From Naasia sp. SYSU D00057 (GTDB lineage: Bacteria > Actinomycetota > Actinomycetes > Actinomycetales > Microbacteriaceae): 64,000 bases of DNA. Shown piece by piece: positions 48,264 to 57,767 of this stretch. The stretch is from the NCBI RefSeq assembly GCF_017916505.1, contig NZ_JAFMSZ010000001.1:1-64000 (forward strand), given 5' to 3'. How positions within the stretch are numbered: position 1 is the first letter of the stretch; each line of letters starts with the position of its first letter. The notes below the pieces were generated by a model. The model was given only the letters and a program-made list of their open reading frames with translations. It had not been told where the DNA came from and made no database searches. The position numbers were made by a program, and so were the translations under genes.

Positions 48264-49219
48264 TGACCGCCACCACCGCGGCCCAGGGCGATCGCAGCGT
48301 CGCGCTCGCCGGAGTGGCCGGACACGACGCCGCGGCGTCGAGAAGCGGCCGGCGACGCCGTGACAACCTCGTCGGCTGGGGCTTCGTCGCCCCGTTCCTC
48401 GTCTTCTTCGTCCTGTTCCTCATCTGGCCGATCCTGTTCGGGATCTACCTCAGCTTCACGGACCAGTCGCTCGCCGGGACCGGCGGCAACCTGGTGGGCT
48501 TCGCCAACTACGCCGAAGCCCTCTCCGACCCCATCATGTGGCGCTCGTTCGGCAACACCGTGTGGTTCACGGTGGTCAGCACGGTGCCGCTCGTGCTCAT
48601 CGCCCTGATCATGGCGCTCCTCGTGGATCAGGGGCTGCCGGGGCAGTGGCTCTGGCGGCTGTCCTTCTTCATGCCCTTCCTGCTCGCCTCGACGGTCGCG
48701 TCGCAGATCTGGGTCTGGATCTACAACCCGCAGCTCGGCATCGCGAACGCGGTCATCGGGGCGCTCGGCATGGAGCCGGTCGCCTGGCTGCAGGACGCGG
48801 ACACCGCCCTGTACGCCATCATCGTGCAGACCGTGTGGTGGACGATCGGCTTCAACTTCCTGCTCTACCTCGCGGCGCTGCAGAACATCCCGCCGCAGCA
48901 CTACGAGGCGGCGTCGATCGACGGTGCGGGGAAGTGGCGGCAGCTCTGGTCGATCACGCTGCCGCAGCTCGGCCCGACCACTGTGCTCATCGTGATTCTG
49001 CAGATCCTGGCCTCGCTGAAGCTGTTCGACCAGGTGTACCAGATGCTCGGCGGGGTCTCGAGCCCGACCACGCGGTCGGTGGTCCTGTACATCTTCGAGT
49101 CCGGGTTCACCGGCTACCGGTTCGGCTACTCGGCCGCCATCTCATACGTGTTCTTCGCGATCATCATCATCATCTCGGTCGCTCAATACCCGATCACTCG
49201 CAGGAGGAGGGCGTCATGA
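48263..49219 (+). CDS. ABC sugar transporter permease (MalF type)
   Basis: This 318-residue permease has six hydrophobic segments and the EAA loop EAASIDGAGKWRQLWSITLP that contacts the ATPase. An N-terminal cytoplasmic stretch of about 35 residues ends in SGRRRRDNLVGWGFVAPFLV. Its ATG shares one base with the preceding stop (TGATG). No ATPase gene is in the cluster, so a shared MsiK-like ATPase elsewhere probably powers it. Confidence 0.94.
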   Translation: MTATTAAQGDRSVALAGVAGHDAAASRSGRRRRDNLVGWGFVAPFLVFFVLFLIWPILFGIYLSFTDQSLAGTGGNLVGFANYAEALSDPIMWRSFGNTVWFTVVSTVPLVLIALIMALLVDQGLPGQWLWRLSFFMPFLLASTVASQIWVWIYNPQLGIANAVIGALGMEPVAWLQDADTALYAIIVQTVWWTIGFNFLLYLAALQNIPPQHYEAASIDGAGKWRQLWSITLPQLGPTTVLIVILQILASLKLFDQVYQMLGGVSSPTTRSVVLYIFESGFTGYRFGYSAAISYVFFAIIIIISVAQYPITRRRRAS

Positions 49220-50136
49220 CCACGCTCGTCGGAAGCGACCTGGACGCGGCGGAGCGCGACGTCGAGCCGACCAAGGCTCCGCGGCGGGGCTCCTCCCACA
49301 GGCCGGGGGAGAAGCCGTTCGGGGTCGGCCGGATCATCGCGTTCGCGGTGCTCGCACTCCTCGCGCTCGGCTGGCTGCTGCCCTTCCTGTGGGCGGTGGA
49401 CACCGCCTTCAAGACGGAGACCGACGCCGCGTCCGCGCCGTCCTGGATTCCCAGTGAGGGCTTCACCACCCAGGCGTTCGAGGCGATCCTGTCGCAGGGC
49501 AACGTGCCGACGTGGGCGTTCAACAGTCTGATCACCTCGGTCGCGATCACGCTGATCACGCTAGTGATCTCGTCCCTGGCGGCCTACGCGTTCTCCCGCC
49601 TCGAGTTCGCCGGGCGGCGCTGGCTGTTCGTGCTGATCATCGCGTCGATCATCGTCCCGCCGCAGGTCCTGATGATCCCGCTCTACTACGAGATGCTCAC
49701 CTTCCGGATGGTCGACACGTACTGGGGCCTGATCCTTCCCCAGGTCGTGATCCCCGCGATGGTGTTCATCCTCAAGAAGTTCTTCGACAACGTGCCGATC
49801 GAGCTCGAGGAGGCCGCGCGGATGGACGGTGCGAACCGCCTGCGCGTGTTCTGGTCGGTCGTGCTGCCGCTGTCCCGGCCGATCCTCGCCTCGGTCGCGA
49901 TCTTCGTCTTCATCACCGCCTGGAACAACTTCCTCTGGCCGTTCCTCGTCATCAACGACACCTCCCTGATGACCCTGCCCATCGGCCTGCAGACGGTGAT
50001 CAGCGCCTACGGCGTTCAGTACGCCCAGCTGATGGCGCAGGCGGTGCTCGCCGCCCTGCCGCTGGTCGTGGTGTTCCTCATCTTCCAGCGCCAGGTCATC
50101 AAGGGCGTCGCGACCTCCGGCTTCGGCGGCCAGTAG
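49216..50136 (+). CDS. ABC sugar transporter permease (MalG type)
   Basis: This 306-residue permease has six membrane segments and the EAA motif ELEEAARMDGANRLRVFWSVVLP. It pairs with the MalF-type permease; the starts overlap by ATGA and AGGAGG lies upstream. The N-terminal 40 residues are cytoplasmic and charged. Confidence 0.94.
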   Translation: MTTLVGSDLDAAERDVEPTKAPRRGSSHRPGEKPFGVGRIIAFAVLALLALGWLLPFLWAVDTAFKTETDAASAPSWIPSEGFTTQAFEAILSQGNVPTWAFNSLITSVAITLITLVISSLAAYAFSRLEFAGRRWLFVLIIASIIVPPQVLMIPLYYEMLTFRMVDTYWGLILPQVVIPAMVFILKKFFDNVPIELEEAARMDGANRLRVFWSVVLPLSRPILASVAIFVFITAWNNFLWPFLVINDTSLMTLPIGLQTVISAYGVQYAQLMAQAVLAALPLVVVFLIFQRQVIKGVATSGFGGQ

Positions 50137-50175
50137 CGCCCCTCCCGTCCCGTTCGTTACCCACCGAGGAGACCG

Positions 50176-51708
50176 ATGTCCCGCGCCCGGATCACGCTCG
50201 ACCGCGACTTCACGCTCGGGGAGGTGCCGCGCCGGATCTTCGGCTCGTTCGTCGAGCACATGGGCCGATGCGTCTACACCGGCATCTACGAGCCGGGACA
50301 CCCGGCGGCCGACGAGAACGGGTACCGGCGCGACGTCCTCGACCTTGTCGGCGAGCTCGGCCCGACCGTCGTGCGCTACCCGGGCGGCAACTTCGTGTCC
50401 GGGTACAATTGGGAGGACGGCGTCGGGCCGGTCGAGCAGCGGCCGCGCCGCCTCGACGGCGCATGGCACACGATCGAGACGAACGCGTTCGGGCTGCACG
50501 AGTTCGTCGGCTGGGCGAAGCTCGCGAACGTCGAGATCATGGAGGCGATCAACCTCGGCACCCGCGGGGTCGACGCCGCCCGCGAGCTGGTCGAGTACGC
50601 GAACCACCCGGGCGGGACGCTCCTGTCGGACCGCCGCCGGGCGAACGGCGCCGAGGAGCCCTTCGACATCAAGCTCTGGTGCCTCGGCAACGAGCTCGAC
50701 GGGCCGTGGCAGATCGGCGGCAAGACCGCCTACGAGTACGGCCGGCTCGCGCAGGAGGCCGCGAAGGCGATGCGCTACGTCGACCCGACGATCGAGCTCA
50801 TCGCGGTCGGGTCGTCGAACTCCGGCATGCCGACGTTCGGCGAGTGGGAGCGGACCGTGCTCACCCACACGTACGACGAGATCGACTACATCTCGATGCA
50901 CGCCTACTACCAGGAGGAGGACGGCGACGTCGCGAGCTTCCTCGCCACGGCCATCGACACCGACTACTTCATCGAGTCGGTGGTCGCCACGGCGGACGCG
51001 GTGAAGGCGGTCGGCCGGCACAAGCGGCAGGTGAACGTCTCGTTCGACGAGTGGAACGTCTGGTACCAGAAGGGCCTCGACACGCCCGACCAGCCGACCA
51101 AGGTGGCCGCCTCGTGGCGTGAGCACCCGCGGCTGATCGAGGACCGCTACAACGTGACCGACGCCGTGGTGGTCGGCACGCTGCTCAACTCGATCCTGCG
51201 CCACGGCGACCGCGTGAAGATCGCGAACCAGGCGCAGCTCGTCAACGTGATCGCGCCGATCCGCTCCGAGGAGGGCGGGCCGGCCTGGCGGCAGACGATC
51301 TTCTGGCCCTTCGCGCGCATGTCCGAGCACGCGCGCGGCCAGATCCTCCGGCCGGCGGTGCACTCGGACCGGATCGACACCGCCAAGTTCGGCGACGCCG
51401 ACGTCGTCGACGCGAGCGCCACGTGGGACGAGGAGCACGGCCGGGTCGCCGTCTTCCTCGGCCACCGGGGCCTGGAGGAGAGCGCCGAGGTGGAGGTGAC
51501 GCTGCGGGGACTGACGGCGTCCCGGATCGCGCAGGCTGAGGTGCTCGACGTCCCGGAGGGCCGGGACCGCTTCACCGCGAACACGGAGGAGGAGCAGCCG
51601 GTCGGCCTGCGTCCCCTCGACGGGGTCACCGCCGACGGCGGCACCGTGCGGCTGACGCTGCCGCCGCTCAGCTGGGCGGTCGTGCTCATCGAGGTCGCCG
51701 TCGCCTGA
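50176..51708 (+). CDS. GH51 alpha-L-arabinofuranosidase
   Basis: This 510-residue family 51 glycoside hydrolase has the acid/base Glu in WCLGNELDGPWQ and the nucleophile Glu in VSFDEWNVWY, on a TIM barrel, with a C-terminal beta domain (about 395-505). EHMGRCVYTGIYEPGH and VVRYPGGNFVSGYNWEDGVG are family hallmarks. There is no signal peptide, so it acts in the cytoplasm on imported arabino-oligosaccharides. It lies 39 bp after the transporter genes with GAGGAG upstream. Confidence 0.95.
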   Translation: MSRARITLDRDFTLGEVPRRIFGSFVEHMGRCVYTGIYEPGHPAADENGYRRDVLDLVGELGPTVVRYPGGNFVSGYNWEDGVGPVEQRPRRLDGAWHTIETNAFGLHEFVGWAKLANVEIMEAINLGTRGVDAARELVEYANHPGGTLLSDRRRANGAEEPFDIKLWCLGNELDGPWQIGGKTAYEYGRLAQEAAKAMRYVDPTIELIAVGSSNSGMPTFGEWERTVLTHTYDEIDYISMHAYYQEEDGDVASFLATAIDTDYFIESVVATADAVKAVGRHKRQVNVSFDEWNVWYQKGLDTPDQPTKVAASWREHPRLIEDRYNVTDAVVVGTLLNSILRHGDRVKIANQAQLVNVIAPIRSEEGGPAWRQTIFWPFARMSEHARGQILRPAVHSDRIDTAKFGDADVVDASATWDEEHGRVAVFLGHRGLEESAEVEVTLRGLTASRIAQAEVLDVPEGRDRFTANTEEEQPVGLRPLDGVTADGGTVRLTLPPLSWAVVLIEVAVA

Positions 51709-51757
51709 GCGGATCCGCTCAGCCCCGCCCGCCCGCATGCGATAGAGGAGGATGCCG

Positions 51758-52816
51758 ATGCCTTTCCGGCGGGGACGCCGCGCAGGGACAGCGGCGCTGG
51801 CCGTCGCCGCACTCGCCGCGGGACTGACGGGCTGCACGTTCGGGGCGGGCGGCGGCGGCGAGACGGGGGCGACCCCCGGCAGCGCGGAGCCGCCGGCGGC
51901 CGCCGCTCCGGACGGCGGCGAAGGCGGAAGCATCCCCGGCATCGTCGACGAGGTGCGCGCGTCCGTCGTCACGATCTTCACCGAGGGCGGACTCGGCAGC
52001 GGCGTCGTGTACGCCGAGGACGGCCTCATCCTCACCAACGAGCACGTGGTGCGCGGGTTCCGTGCCGTCGAGGTCGCCTTCGCGGACGGGGACCGGGTCG
52101 CGGGCGTGGTGGAGGCGACCGACCCGGTGTCCGACCTCGCCCTGGTGCGCGCGGACCGGACAGGCCTGTCGCCGGCGGAGTTCGCGACCGAGCTGCCGGA
52201 GATCGGCGAGCTCGCCGTCGTGATCGGGTCGCCGCTCGGGTTCGAGAACACGGTGACGGCGGGCATCGTCTCCGGACTGCACCGTCAGATCCCGGGATCG
52301 GCCACGAGCAGTCAGGCGCTCGTCGACCTCATTCAGACGGACGCGGCAATCAGCCCCGGCAACTCCGGCGGCGCGGTCGTGAACGGGCGGGGCCAGATCA
52401 TCGGCATCAGCGAGGCGTACATCCCGCCGCAGCAGGGCGCCGTGGCGCTCGGGTTCGCGATCCCCGCGGTCACCGCCACCGAGGTCGCGGAGGAGCTGCT
52501 CGAGGACGGCACGGCGGACCACGCCTTCATCGGCCTCGCGCCCGGGCAGGTGACGCCGCAGCTCGCCGACCGGCTCGGGCTGGAGGACGCCGAGGGCGTC
52601 GCGGTGCTCTCCGTCGTGGAGGGCGGTCCCGCCGCCGCGGCGGGCCTGCGCCCGGGCGACCTGCTCAAGTCGATCGACGGCGATGCGCTCGCTTCGCCCG
52701 AGGACCTCCTCGGCGCGCTGCGCGGGCGCGATCCGGGCGACGAGGTCGAGGTCGAGTTCCGGCGCGGCGACGACCTCGAGACCGTGACGGTGACCCTGTC
52801 GGACAGGCCCGAGTAG
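51758..52816 (+). CDS. HtrA/DegP-like serine protease with PDZ domain (lipoprotein)
   Basis: This 352-residue protease has a lipoprotein signal (lipobox LTGC), a Gly/Ala-rich linker, a trypsin-like domain with His in TNEHVVRG, Asp in DPVSDLALVRAD and Ser in PGNSGGAVV, then a C-terminal PDZ domain (about 265-350). It is probably anchored outside the membrane and acts in envelope protein quality control. The ATG at 51758 has AGGAGG at a 6-base spacing; the ATG at 51752 abuts it and is less likely. Confidence 0.93.
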   Translation: MPFRRGRRAGTAALAVAALAAGLTGCTFGAGGGGETGATPGSAEPPAAAAPDGGEGGSIPGIVDEVRASVVTIFTEGGLGSGVVYAEDGLILTNEHVVRGFRAVEVAFADGDRVAGVVEATDPVSDLALVRADRTGLSPAEFATELPEIGELAVVIGSPLGFENTVTAGIVSGLHRQIPGSATSSQALVDLIQTDAAISPGNSGGAVVNGRGQIIGISEAYIPPQQGAVALGFAIPAVTATEVAEELLEDGTADHAFIGLAPGQVTPQLADRLGLEDAEGVAVLSVVEGGPAAAAGLRPGDLLKSIDGDALASPEDLLGALRGRDPGDEVEVEFRRGDDLETVTVTLSDRPE

Positions 52817-52850
52817 CCGGGTCCCAGCCGCCGGCCGTCGCCCGGCGGTC

Positions 52851-52865
52851 AGGGCCATAGGTCCT
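52851..52865 (+). promoter_or_regulatory. Inverted repeat resembling a DosR/DevR-type box
   Basis: AGGGCCATAGGTCCT is an imperfect 15-bp dyad that matches the DosR-like core GGGACTWWAGTCCC at 10 of 14 positions. It lies 47 bases before the DUF1918 start codon. Confidence 0.4.
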
Positions 52866-52911
52866 ACCCGGCGCGCGACGCCCGGACGTACCGTCGAGCA
52901 GGAGGTGCGCA

Positions 52912-53109
52912 ATGGGACAGAAGCCGGGCGACCGGGTCATCATCCGCGGGCGGACCGTCGAGTCCGCCGACCGGCACGGCGAGATCCTCGAGGCCCGCGG
53001 CCCCGACGGCGGCCCGCCCTATTACGTGCGCTTCGACGACGGGCACACAACCCTCGTCTACCCGGGCACGGACTTCGTGATCGAGCACGCGGGCGAGAAC
53101 GCCCGCTGA
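52912..53109 (+). CDS. DUF1918 domain protein
   Basis: This 65-residue protein consists of one DUF1918 beta-barrel-like domain (PGDRVIIRGRTV, DRHGEILEARGPDG, YYVRFDDGHTTLVYPGTDF). Such small proteins are common in actinobacteria and associated with stress-type genes; their biochemical role is unknown. CAGGAGG precedes the ATG. A DosR-like dyad lies upstream. Confidence 0.88.
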   Translation: MGQKPGDRVIIRGRTVESADRHGEILEARGPDGGPPYYVRFDDGHTTLVYPGTDFVIEHAGENAR

Positions 53110-53188
53110 TGACGCACCCGCTCGAGCGGCCGCGCTCGGCGAGGACGCCTCCGCCCGGAGCCCGGGCTGACGGCCGCGAGGAGCAGGA

Positions 53189-54961
53189 TTGACGACGACG
53201 GAGAGCCGGCCCTCGCAGAGCCGAGCGGCAGGACCGCGGCCGACCGGCATCCCTCCCGGTCAGCTGGCCGCGTTCCCCTCAGGGCATGTCGAGCGCAAGG
53301 GCAACGTGCTCGTCAGCTGGATCACGTCGACCGACCACAAGACCATCGGCTACCTGTACCTGATCACGTCGTTCACGTACTTCCTCATCGGCGGCGTGAT
53401 GGCGCTCGCCATCCGTGCGCAGCTCTGGGAGCCGAACCTCGCGATCGTGCCGACCCACGAGCAGTACAACCAGCTCTTCACCATGCACGGCACGGTGATG
53501 CTCCTCATGTTCGCGACCCCCCTCTTCGCCGGGTTCGCCAACGTGATCATGCCCCTGCAGATCGGGGCGCCCGACGTCGCGTTCCCGCGGCTCAACGCGT
53601 TCGCGTACTGGCTGTTCAACTTCGGCAGCCTCATCGCGATCGGCGGGTTCTTCACGCCGCAGGGCGCCGCGAACTTCGGCTGGACCGCCTACACGCCGCT
53701 GTCCGACGCGGTGTTCTCACCGAACCTCGGCGGCAACCTCTGGGTCTTCGGCCTCGGCCTCTCCGGCTTCTCGACGATCCTCGGCTCGGTCAACTTCGTG
53801 ACGACCATCATCACGATGCGCGCGCCGGGGATGACCATGTTCCGGATGCCGATCTTCACCTGGAACACCCTCGTCACTGGCCTGCTCGTGCTGATCGCGT
53901 TCCCGGTGCTCGCGGCTGCCCTCCTCGCGCTCGGCGCCGACCGCGTGGTCGGCGCCCACATCTACGAGCCCGAGCTCGGTGGCTCGATCCTGTGGCAGCA
54001 CCTGTTCTGGTTCTTCGGCCATCCCGAGGTGTACATCATCGCGCTGCCGTTCTTCGGCATCATCACGGAGGTCATTCCGGTATTCAGCCGCAAGCCGATC
54101 TTCGGCTACCGCACGCTCGTCTACGCGACGATCACGATCGCGGCGCTGTCGGCCGTCGTGTGGGCGCACCACATGTACGTCACCGGTTCCGTGCTGCTGC
54201 CGTTCTTCGCCCTGACGACGATGCTGATCGCCATCCCGACCGGCGTGAAGATCTTCAACTGGGTCGGCACGATGTGGCGCGGGTCCGTGACGTTCGAGAC
54301 GCCGCTGCTGTGGACGATCGGCTTCCTCATCACTTTCGTGTTCGGGGGGCTGACGGGCGTCATCCTCGCCTCGCCCCCGCTCGACTTCCACGTGTCGGAC
54401 ACGTACTTCGTCGTGGCCCACTTCCACTACGTGGTGTTCGGCACCGTGGTGTTCGCGATGTTCGCCGGCTTCTACTTCTGGTGGCCCAAGTGGACCGGGA
54501 AGCTGCTCGACGAGAGACTCGGCAAGATCCACTTCTGGATGCTGTTCATCGGCTTCCACACCACGTTCCTGGTCCAGCACTGGCTCGGCGTGGTCGCGAT
54601 GCCGCGGCGGTACTACACGTACCAGCCGGAGGACGGCATCACGTGGATGAATCAGCTCTCCACGGTCGGCGCCATGCTCCTCGGCGCGTCGATGGTCCCG
54701 TTCCTCTACAACGTCTGGATCACGTGGCGCCGCGGGGCCGAGGTGACCGTGAACGATCCCTGGGGATTCGGGCGCTCCCTCGAGTGGGCCACATCGTGCC
54801 CGCCGCCGCGGCACAACTTCACGTCGATCCCGAGCATCCGGTCCGAGTCGCCGGCGTTCGACCTGCACCACCCCGAGGCGGCCATGCCGTTCGGACGCGG
54901 GCCCGCGAAGGACGCCCCGGAGGCCGCCACCTACGACACCGCCGACGACGAGGTGAAGTAG
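53189..54961 (+). CDS. ctaD: Cytochrome c oxidase subunit I
   Basis: This 590-residue haem-copper oxidase subunit has 12 or more hydrophobic helices. [13 protein letters not shown] holds the CuB His and the cross-linked Tyr, and WAHHMYV and [10 protein letters not shown] hold the remaining CuB and haem ligands. N-terminal [19 protein letters not shown] is typical of proton-channel-bearing A-type oxidases. The start is a TTG at 53189 with GAGGAGCAGG upstream. No ctaC, ctaE or ctaF is beside it, so the complex must be completed by genes elsewhere. Confidence 0.95.
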   Translation: MTTTESRPSQSRAAGPRPTGIPPGQLAAFPSGHVERKGNVLVSWITSTDHKTIGYLYLITSFTYFLIGGVMALAIRAQLWEPNLAIVPTHEQYNQLFTMHGTVMLLMFATPLFAGFANVIMPLQIGAPDVAFPRLNAFAYWLFNFGSLIAIGGFFTPQGAANFGWTAYTPLSDAVFSPNLGGNLWVFGLGLSGFSTILGSVNFVTTIITMRAPGMTMFRMPIFTWNTLVTGLLVLIAFPVLAAALLALGADRVVGAHIYEPELGGSILWQHLFWFFGHPEVYIIALPFFGIITEVIPVFSRKPIFGYRTLVYATITIAALSAVVWAHHMYVTGSVLLPFFALTTMLIAIPTGVKIFNWVGTMWRGSVTFETPLLWTIGFLITFVFGGLTGVILASPPLDFHVSDTYFVVAHFHYVVFGTVVFAMFAGFYFWWPKWTGKLLDERLGKIHFWMLFIGFHTTFLVQHWLGVVAMPRRYYTYQPEDGITWMNQLSTVGAMLLGASMVPFLYNVWITWRRGAEVTVNDPWGFGRSLEWATSCPPPRHNFTSIPSIRSESPAFDLHHPEAAMPFGRGPAKDAPEAATYDTADDEVK

Positions 54962-55011
54962 CCGCTTCCGCCGCACTTCCCGTGTGCGCGCGCCCCCGCT
55001 ACGGTGCGAGA

Positions 55012-55947
55012 GTGCACCCGGAGACCGAGCCGCACGCCTCCGGATTCCTCTCGCCGGGGGACGGGCAGCGGATCTACTGGGAAATGTGCGGGGCCCCCGA
55101 CGGCATCCCGGCGCTCGTGGTGCACGGCGGCCCGGGCAGCGGTGCGGCCGCCGGCTGGCGGCGCTTCTTCGATCCCTCCCGCTACCGGGTTGTGCTCGTG
55201 GATCAGCGCGGCTGCGGCCGCAGCACCCCGTCGGCGCGCGACCCGGGCACCGACCTGTCCGTCAACACCACCGACGCGCTGATCCGCGACTTCGAGCTGC
55301 TGCGCGAGGCGCTCGGCATCGACCGCTGGCTGCTGCTCGGCGCGAGCTGGGGCACCACCCTTGCGCTGGCTTACGCGCAGGCGCATCCCGACCGGGTGAC
55401 CCGGCTGGTGCTGTTCAGCGTCACCACCACGACGCCGCGCGAGGTGGAGTGGATCACCCGCGACCTGGGCCGGGTCTTCCCGGCCGAATGGGACGCGTTC
55501 GTCGGCCACCTGCCGGAGGGCGAGCGAGACGGCAGCATTCCTGCGGCGTACGCCCGGCTGCTCTCTGACACCGATCCGGGCGTGCGCGGCGCTGCGGCCT
55601 CCGCGTGGTGCCGGTGGGAGGACACGCACGTGTCGCTCGCGCCGGGCTGGCGCCCCGATCCGCGCTACGCCGACCCGATGTTCCGGCTGACCTTCGCGCG
55701 CCTCGTCACCCACTACTGGGCCCACGCGGCATGGCGGCGGCAGGACGAGCTCCTCGACGGCGTGGAGCTTCTCGGGCACGTGCCGGCGACCCTGCTGCAC
55801 GGCCGGCACGACCTCAGCAGCCCCCTTGAGATCCCGTTCCGCCTCCACCAGCGCTGGCCGGGCTCCGAGCTGCACGTCCCCGACGCCGGCCACGGCGTCG
55901 GGCTGGGGGAGTCGGTGCGGCAGGTCCTCGACGACGTCGCGCGCTGA
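55012..55947 (+). CDS. pip: Proline iminopeptidase
   Basis: This 311-residue alpha/beta hydrolase releases N-terminal proline. HGGPGSG is the oxyanion motif, the nucleophile Ser is in LLGASWGTTLALAYAQAHP, and the acid and His lie in HGRHDLSSP and DAGHGVGL. DQRGCGRSTP is the diagnostic family segment. The start is a GTG at 55012 (VHPETEPHASGF) without a strong Shine-Dalgarno sequence. Confidence 0.93.
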   Translation: MHPETEPHASGFLSPGDGQRIYWEMCGAPDGIPALVVHGGPGSGAAAGWRRFFDPSRYRVVLVDQRGCGRSTPSARDPGTDLSVNTTDALIRDFELLREALGIDRWLLLGASWGTTLALAYAQAHPDRVTRLVLFSVTTTTPREVEWITRDLGRVFPAEWDAFVGHLPEGERDGSIPAAYARLLSDTDPGVRGAAASAWCRWEDTHVSLAPGWRPDPRYADPMFRLTFARLVTHYWAHAAWRRQDELLDGVELLGHVPATLLHGRHDLSSPLEIPFRLHQRWPGSELHVPDAGHGVGLGESVRQVLDDVAR

Positions 55948-55974
55948 GCTCGGCCCTCGTCGAGCCGCCCCGAC

Positions 55975-56652
55975 TCAGCGGGAGCGGCGTCCGCCGCGGC
56001 TCTTCGGGGTGCGCCGGTTCCCCGCTCCGCCCGCTCCGCGGGGCTTGGGGCGCTCCGCCTTCCGCTGCGGCTGCTGGGGCGGGCGGCGGACCGGCTCCGG
56101 CGCCGGCTCCGGGGCCGCCCCCCGGGAGCTGTTCGCCGTGCGGCCGCGGACGACGCCGATGAACTCGTCGATCAGCGGGCTCTCCGTCGAGGTGCGCCAG
56201 ACGAGGCCCACCCGGGTGGGCTCGGCGTCACTGATCTCCCGGGCGACGAGGTCCCGCCGTCCGGTGGCGCGGAACACCGACTGCGGCATCCGGGCGATCC
56301 CGTGACCGGCGGCGACGATGTCGAGGGTGCCCTCGTCCCAGCCGGGGTAGAGCTCCTCGTCCGCGAGGTCGGCGAGGGTGACGGAGTCGAACACCTTCAC
56401 CGGATGGTCCTTCGCGGCGATCACCATGGGGGTCTCGCTCCACAGGGGGATCACGTGCAGGTCGTCGTCCGCGCCCTCGACCGGCAGGCGGGAGAACACC
56501 ATGTCGGTGCCCGCCTCGAGCGCCTCGAGAGCGGCGCCCTCGTCGACCGCGACGACGGTGAGCGGCACGTCCGGCATGCGCTCACGCCACACCCGCACCC
56601 ACTTGTCGGCGCTGACGCCGGGGACGACGCCGATCTCGAGTGCCTCCGCCAC
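55975..56652 (-). CDS. LysR-type substrate-binding domain protein lacking an HTH
   Basis: This 225-residue protein covers only the ligand-binding domain of LysR-type regulators (EALEIGVVPGVSADKWVRVW; the two alpha/beta lobes to about residue 180). There is no N-terminal helix-turn-helix: the GTG at 56652 opens at the first strand and the upstream bases hold a promoter, not a domain. The last 45 residues are very basic and Pro-rich (RKAERPKPRGAGGAGNRRTP), possibly nucleic-acid-binding. It is divergent from the DUF5997 gene, an arrangement common in Microbacteriaceae. Confidence 0.8.
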   Translation of the reverse strand: MAEALEIGVVPGVSADKWVRVWRERMPDVPLTVVAVDEGAALEALEAGTDMVFSRLPVEGADDDLHVIPLWSETPMVIAAKDHPVKVFDSVTLADLADEELYPGWDEGTLDIVAAGHGIARMPQSVFRATGRRDLVAREISDAEPTRVGLVWRTSTESPLIDEFIGVVRGRTANSSRGAAPEPAPEPVRRPPQQPQRKAERPKPRGAGGAGNRRTPKSRGGRRSR

Positions 56653-56659
56653 CAGGCCA

Positions 56660-56669
56660 AGGGTAGCCT
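56660..56669. promoter_or_regulatory. Overlapping divergent -10 elements
   Basis: AGGGTAGCCT holds TAGCCT on the plus strand (56664-56669) and TACCCT on the minus strand (56665-56660), sharing one TA. Each lies seven bases from a GTG start (56677 plus, 56652 minus), which suggests two leaderless, divergent transcripts. Confidence 0.55.
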
Positions 56670-56676
56670 TGACCCC

Positions 56677-57063
56677 GTGCCGCAGGACCAGACCATGAAG
56701 CCCGAGACCGCGGCGAAGAAGCTCGGCGTGCTCCTCGCCGCGACCCCCGAGGAGTTCCGCGCCCAGCCCGTGACCCGCTCCCAGCTGAACGAGCTGCAGG
56801 AGAACCCGCCCGAGTGGCTCGCCGAGCTCCGGCGCACGGGCCCGCATCCCCGGCCCGTCGTCGCCGCCAAGCTGGGCGTCTCGATCGCCGGGCTCGCCCG
56901 AGGCGGGGTGAGCGAGCCGCTCACGACGGACGAGATCCAGGAGCTGCTGCGCCAGAAGCCCGAGTGGCTCGTCCGCGAGCGCGAGGTGCACGCCGGCGTC
57001 ATGGCGGAGAACGCCCGCGTCAAGAAGAGCCGGGCCGAGGCGGCGAAGAGCCAGGGCGCCTAG
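56677..57063 (+). CDS. DUF5997 family protein
   Basis: This 128-residue protein belongs to a small actinobacterial family (MKPETAAKKLGVLLAATPEE, NPPEWLAELRRTGPHPRPVV, GLARGGVSEPLTTDEIQEL). Several segments repeat the pattern of a Pro-Glu-Trp-Leu helix (PPEWLAELR and KPEWLVRER), suggesting an internal duplication. The role is unknown. The GTG at 56677 fits a leaderless transcript; the ATG at 56695 is the alternative. Confidence 0.85.
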   Translation: MPQDQTMKPETAAKKLGVLLAATPEEFRAQPVTRSQLNELQENPPEWLAELRRTGPHPRPVVAAKLGVSIAGLARGGVSEPLTTDEIQELLRQKPEWLVREREVHAGVMAENARVKKSRAEAAKSQGA

Positions 57064-57065
57064 CC

Positions 57066-57767
57066 TTGGCCGCCCGCCCCGCCGTCGCGACCGCGTGGTC
57101 GGCGGCCGGTGTCGCGCTCGCCGGGCTGTTCCGCATCGCCCAGCTCGTGCGGCATCCGCGGCCCATCCACTCCCGCGGCGCGCTCTTCGACGCCTCTCTC
57201 ACCTGGGTCGGCGGCGCGGACTCCGGCATCGACTGGGTCGACCAGCCCGCCGGCACGCGGCAGACCGGCGTCGGGCGCGTGTCCCGCTCGGTCGGTCTGC
57301 CGCCCGCCCTGCCGGACATCTTGGGGCTCGCCGTCCGCGTCGAGACTCCGGAGGGTCCCGCGGACCTCGAGCTCTCCACGTCCGGGGTCGGCGTGCCGGG
57401 CCGGTTCGCCCTGATGCCGCACCTGCGGGCGGAGGGCGGCTGGTTCGGCACCCTCCTGCCGTACCGGGGGCGGCACGGGAACGTGATGCTCGGCGCGCGC
57501 GTGCGCCTCTCCGCTTCCGCCGTGCCGACCAGCCCGGACGAGCGGAGCGCCGGCGCGGTCGGGCCCTGGCTCTTCGACCTCTACTCGGCACCGCTGACCG
57601 GGCGGTGGCGTCGGTTCGCGACGCTCGAGCTTACGGCGACGACCGACGCCGACGACACGACCGGGCTGCGCTTCGACGCGGTCCGCCGCCCGCTGCCGGG
57701 CGCCGGCTTCGCCGCTTGGCACCGCCGGGTGCGCGAGCCGTCGTACCGGGCGGTGCAGGGCCGCTAG
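57066..57767 (+). CDS. Conserved hypothetical protein with catalase-like segments
   Basis: This 233-residue protein has GRVSRSVGLPPALPDILGLA, a pattern seen in catalase-fold-like small proteins that are sometimes annotated as phosphodiesterases, and a beta-rich remainder. No haem-ligating Tyr motif is evident. The TTG at 57066 is the only start close to the DUF5997 stop; it lacks a clear Shine-Dalgarno sequence, so coupled translation is assumed. The last 4 bases overlap the convergent ATPase gene. Confidence 0.7.
   Translation: MAARPAVATAWSAAGVALAGLFRIAQLVRHPRPIHSRGALFDASLTWVGGADSGIDWVDQPAGTRQTGVGRVSRSVGLPPALPDILGLAVRVETPEGPADLELSTSGVGVPGRFALMPHLRAEGGWFGTLLPYRGRHGNVMLGARVRLSASAVPTSPDERSAGAVGPWLFDLYSAPLTGRWRRFATLELTATTDADDTTGLRFDAVRRPLPGAGFAAWHRRVREPSYRAVQGR

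Noticed and set aside
49561-52266. 901-codon minus-strand frame opposite the permease, arabinofuranosidase and protease genes
   Set aside because: Antisense shadow of three well-supported genes, low-complexity His/Arg/Asp composition and no domain.
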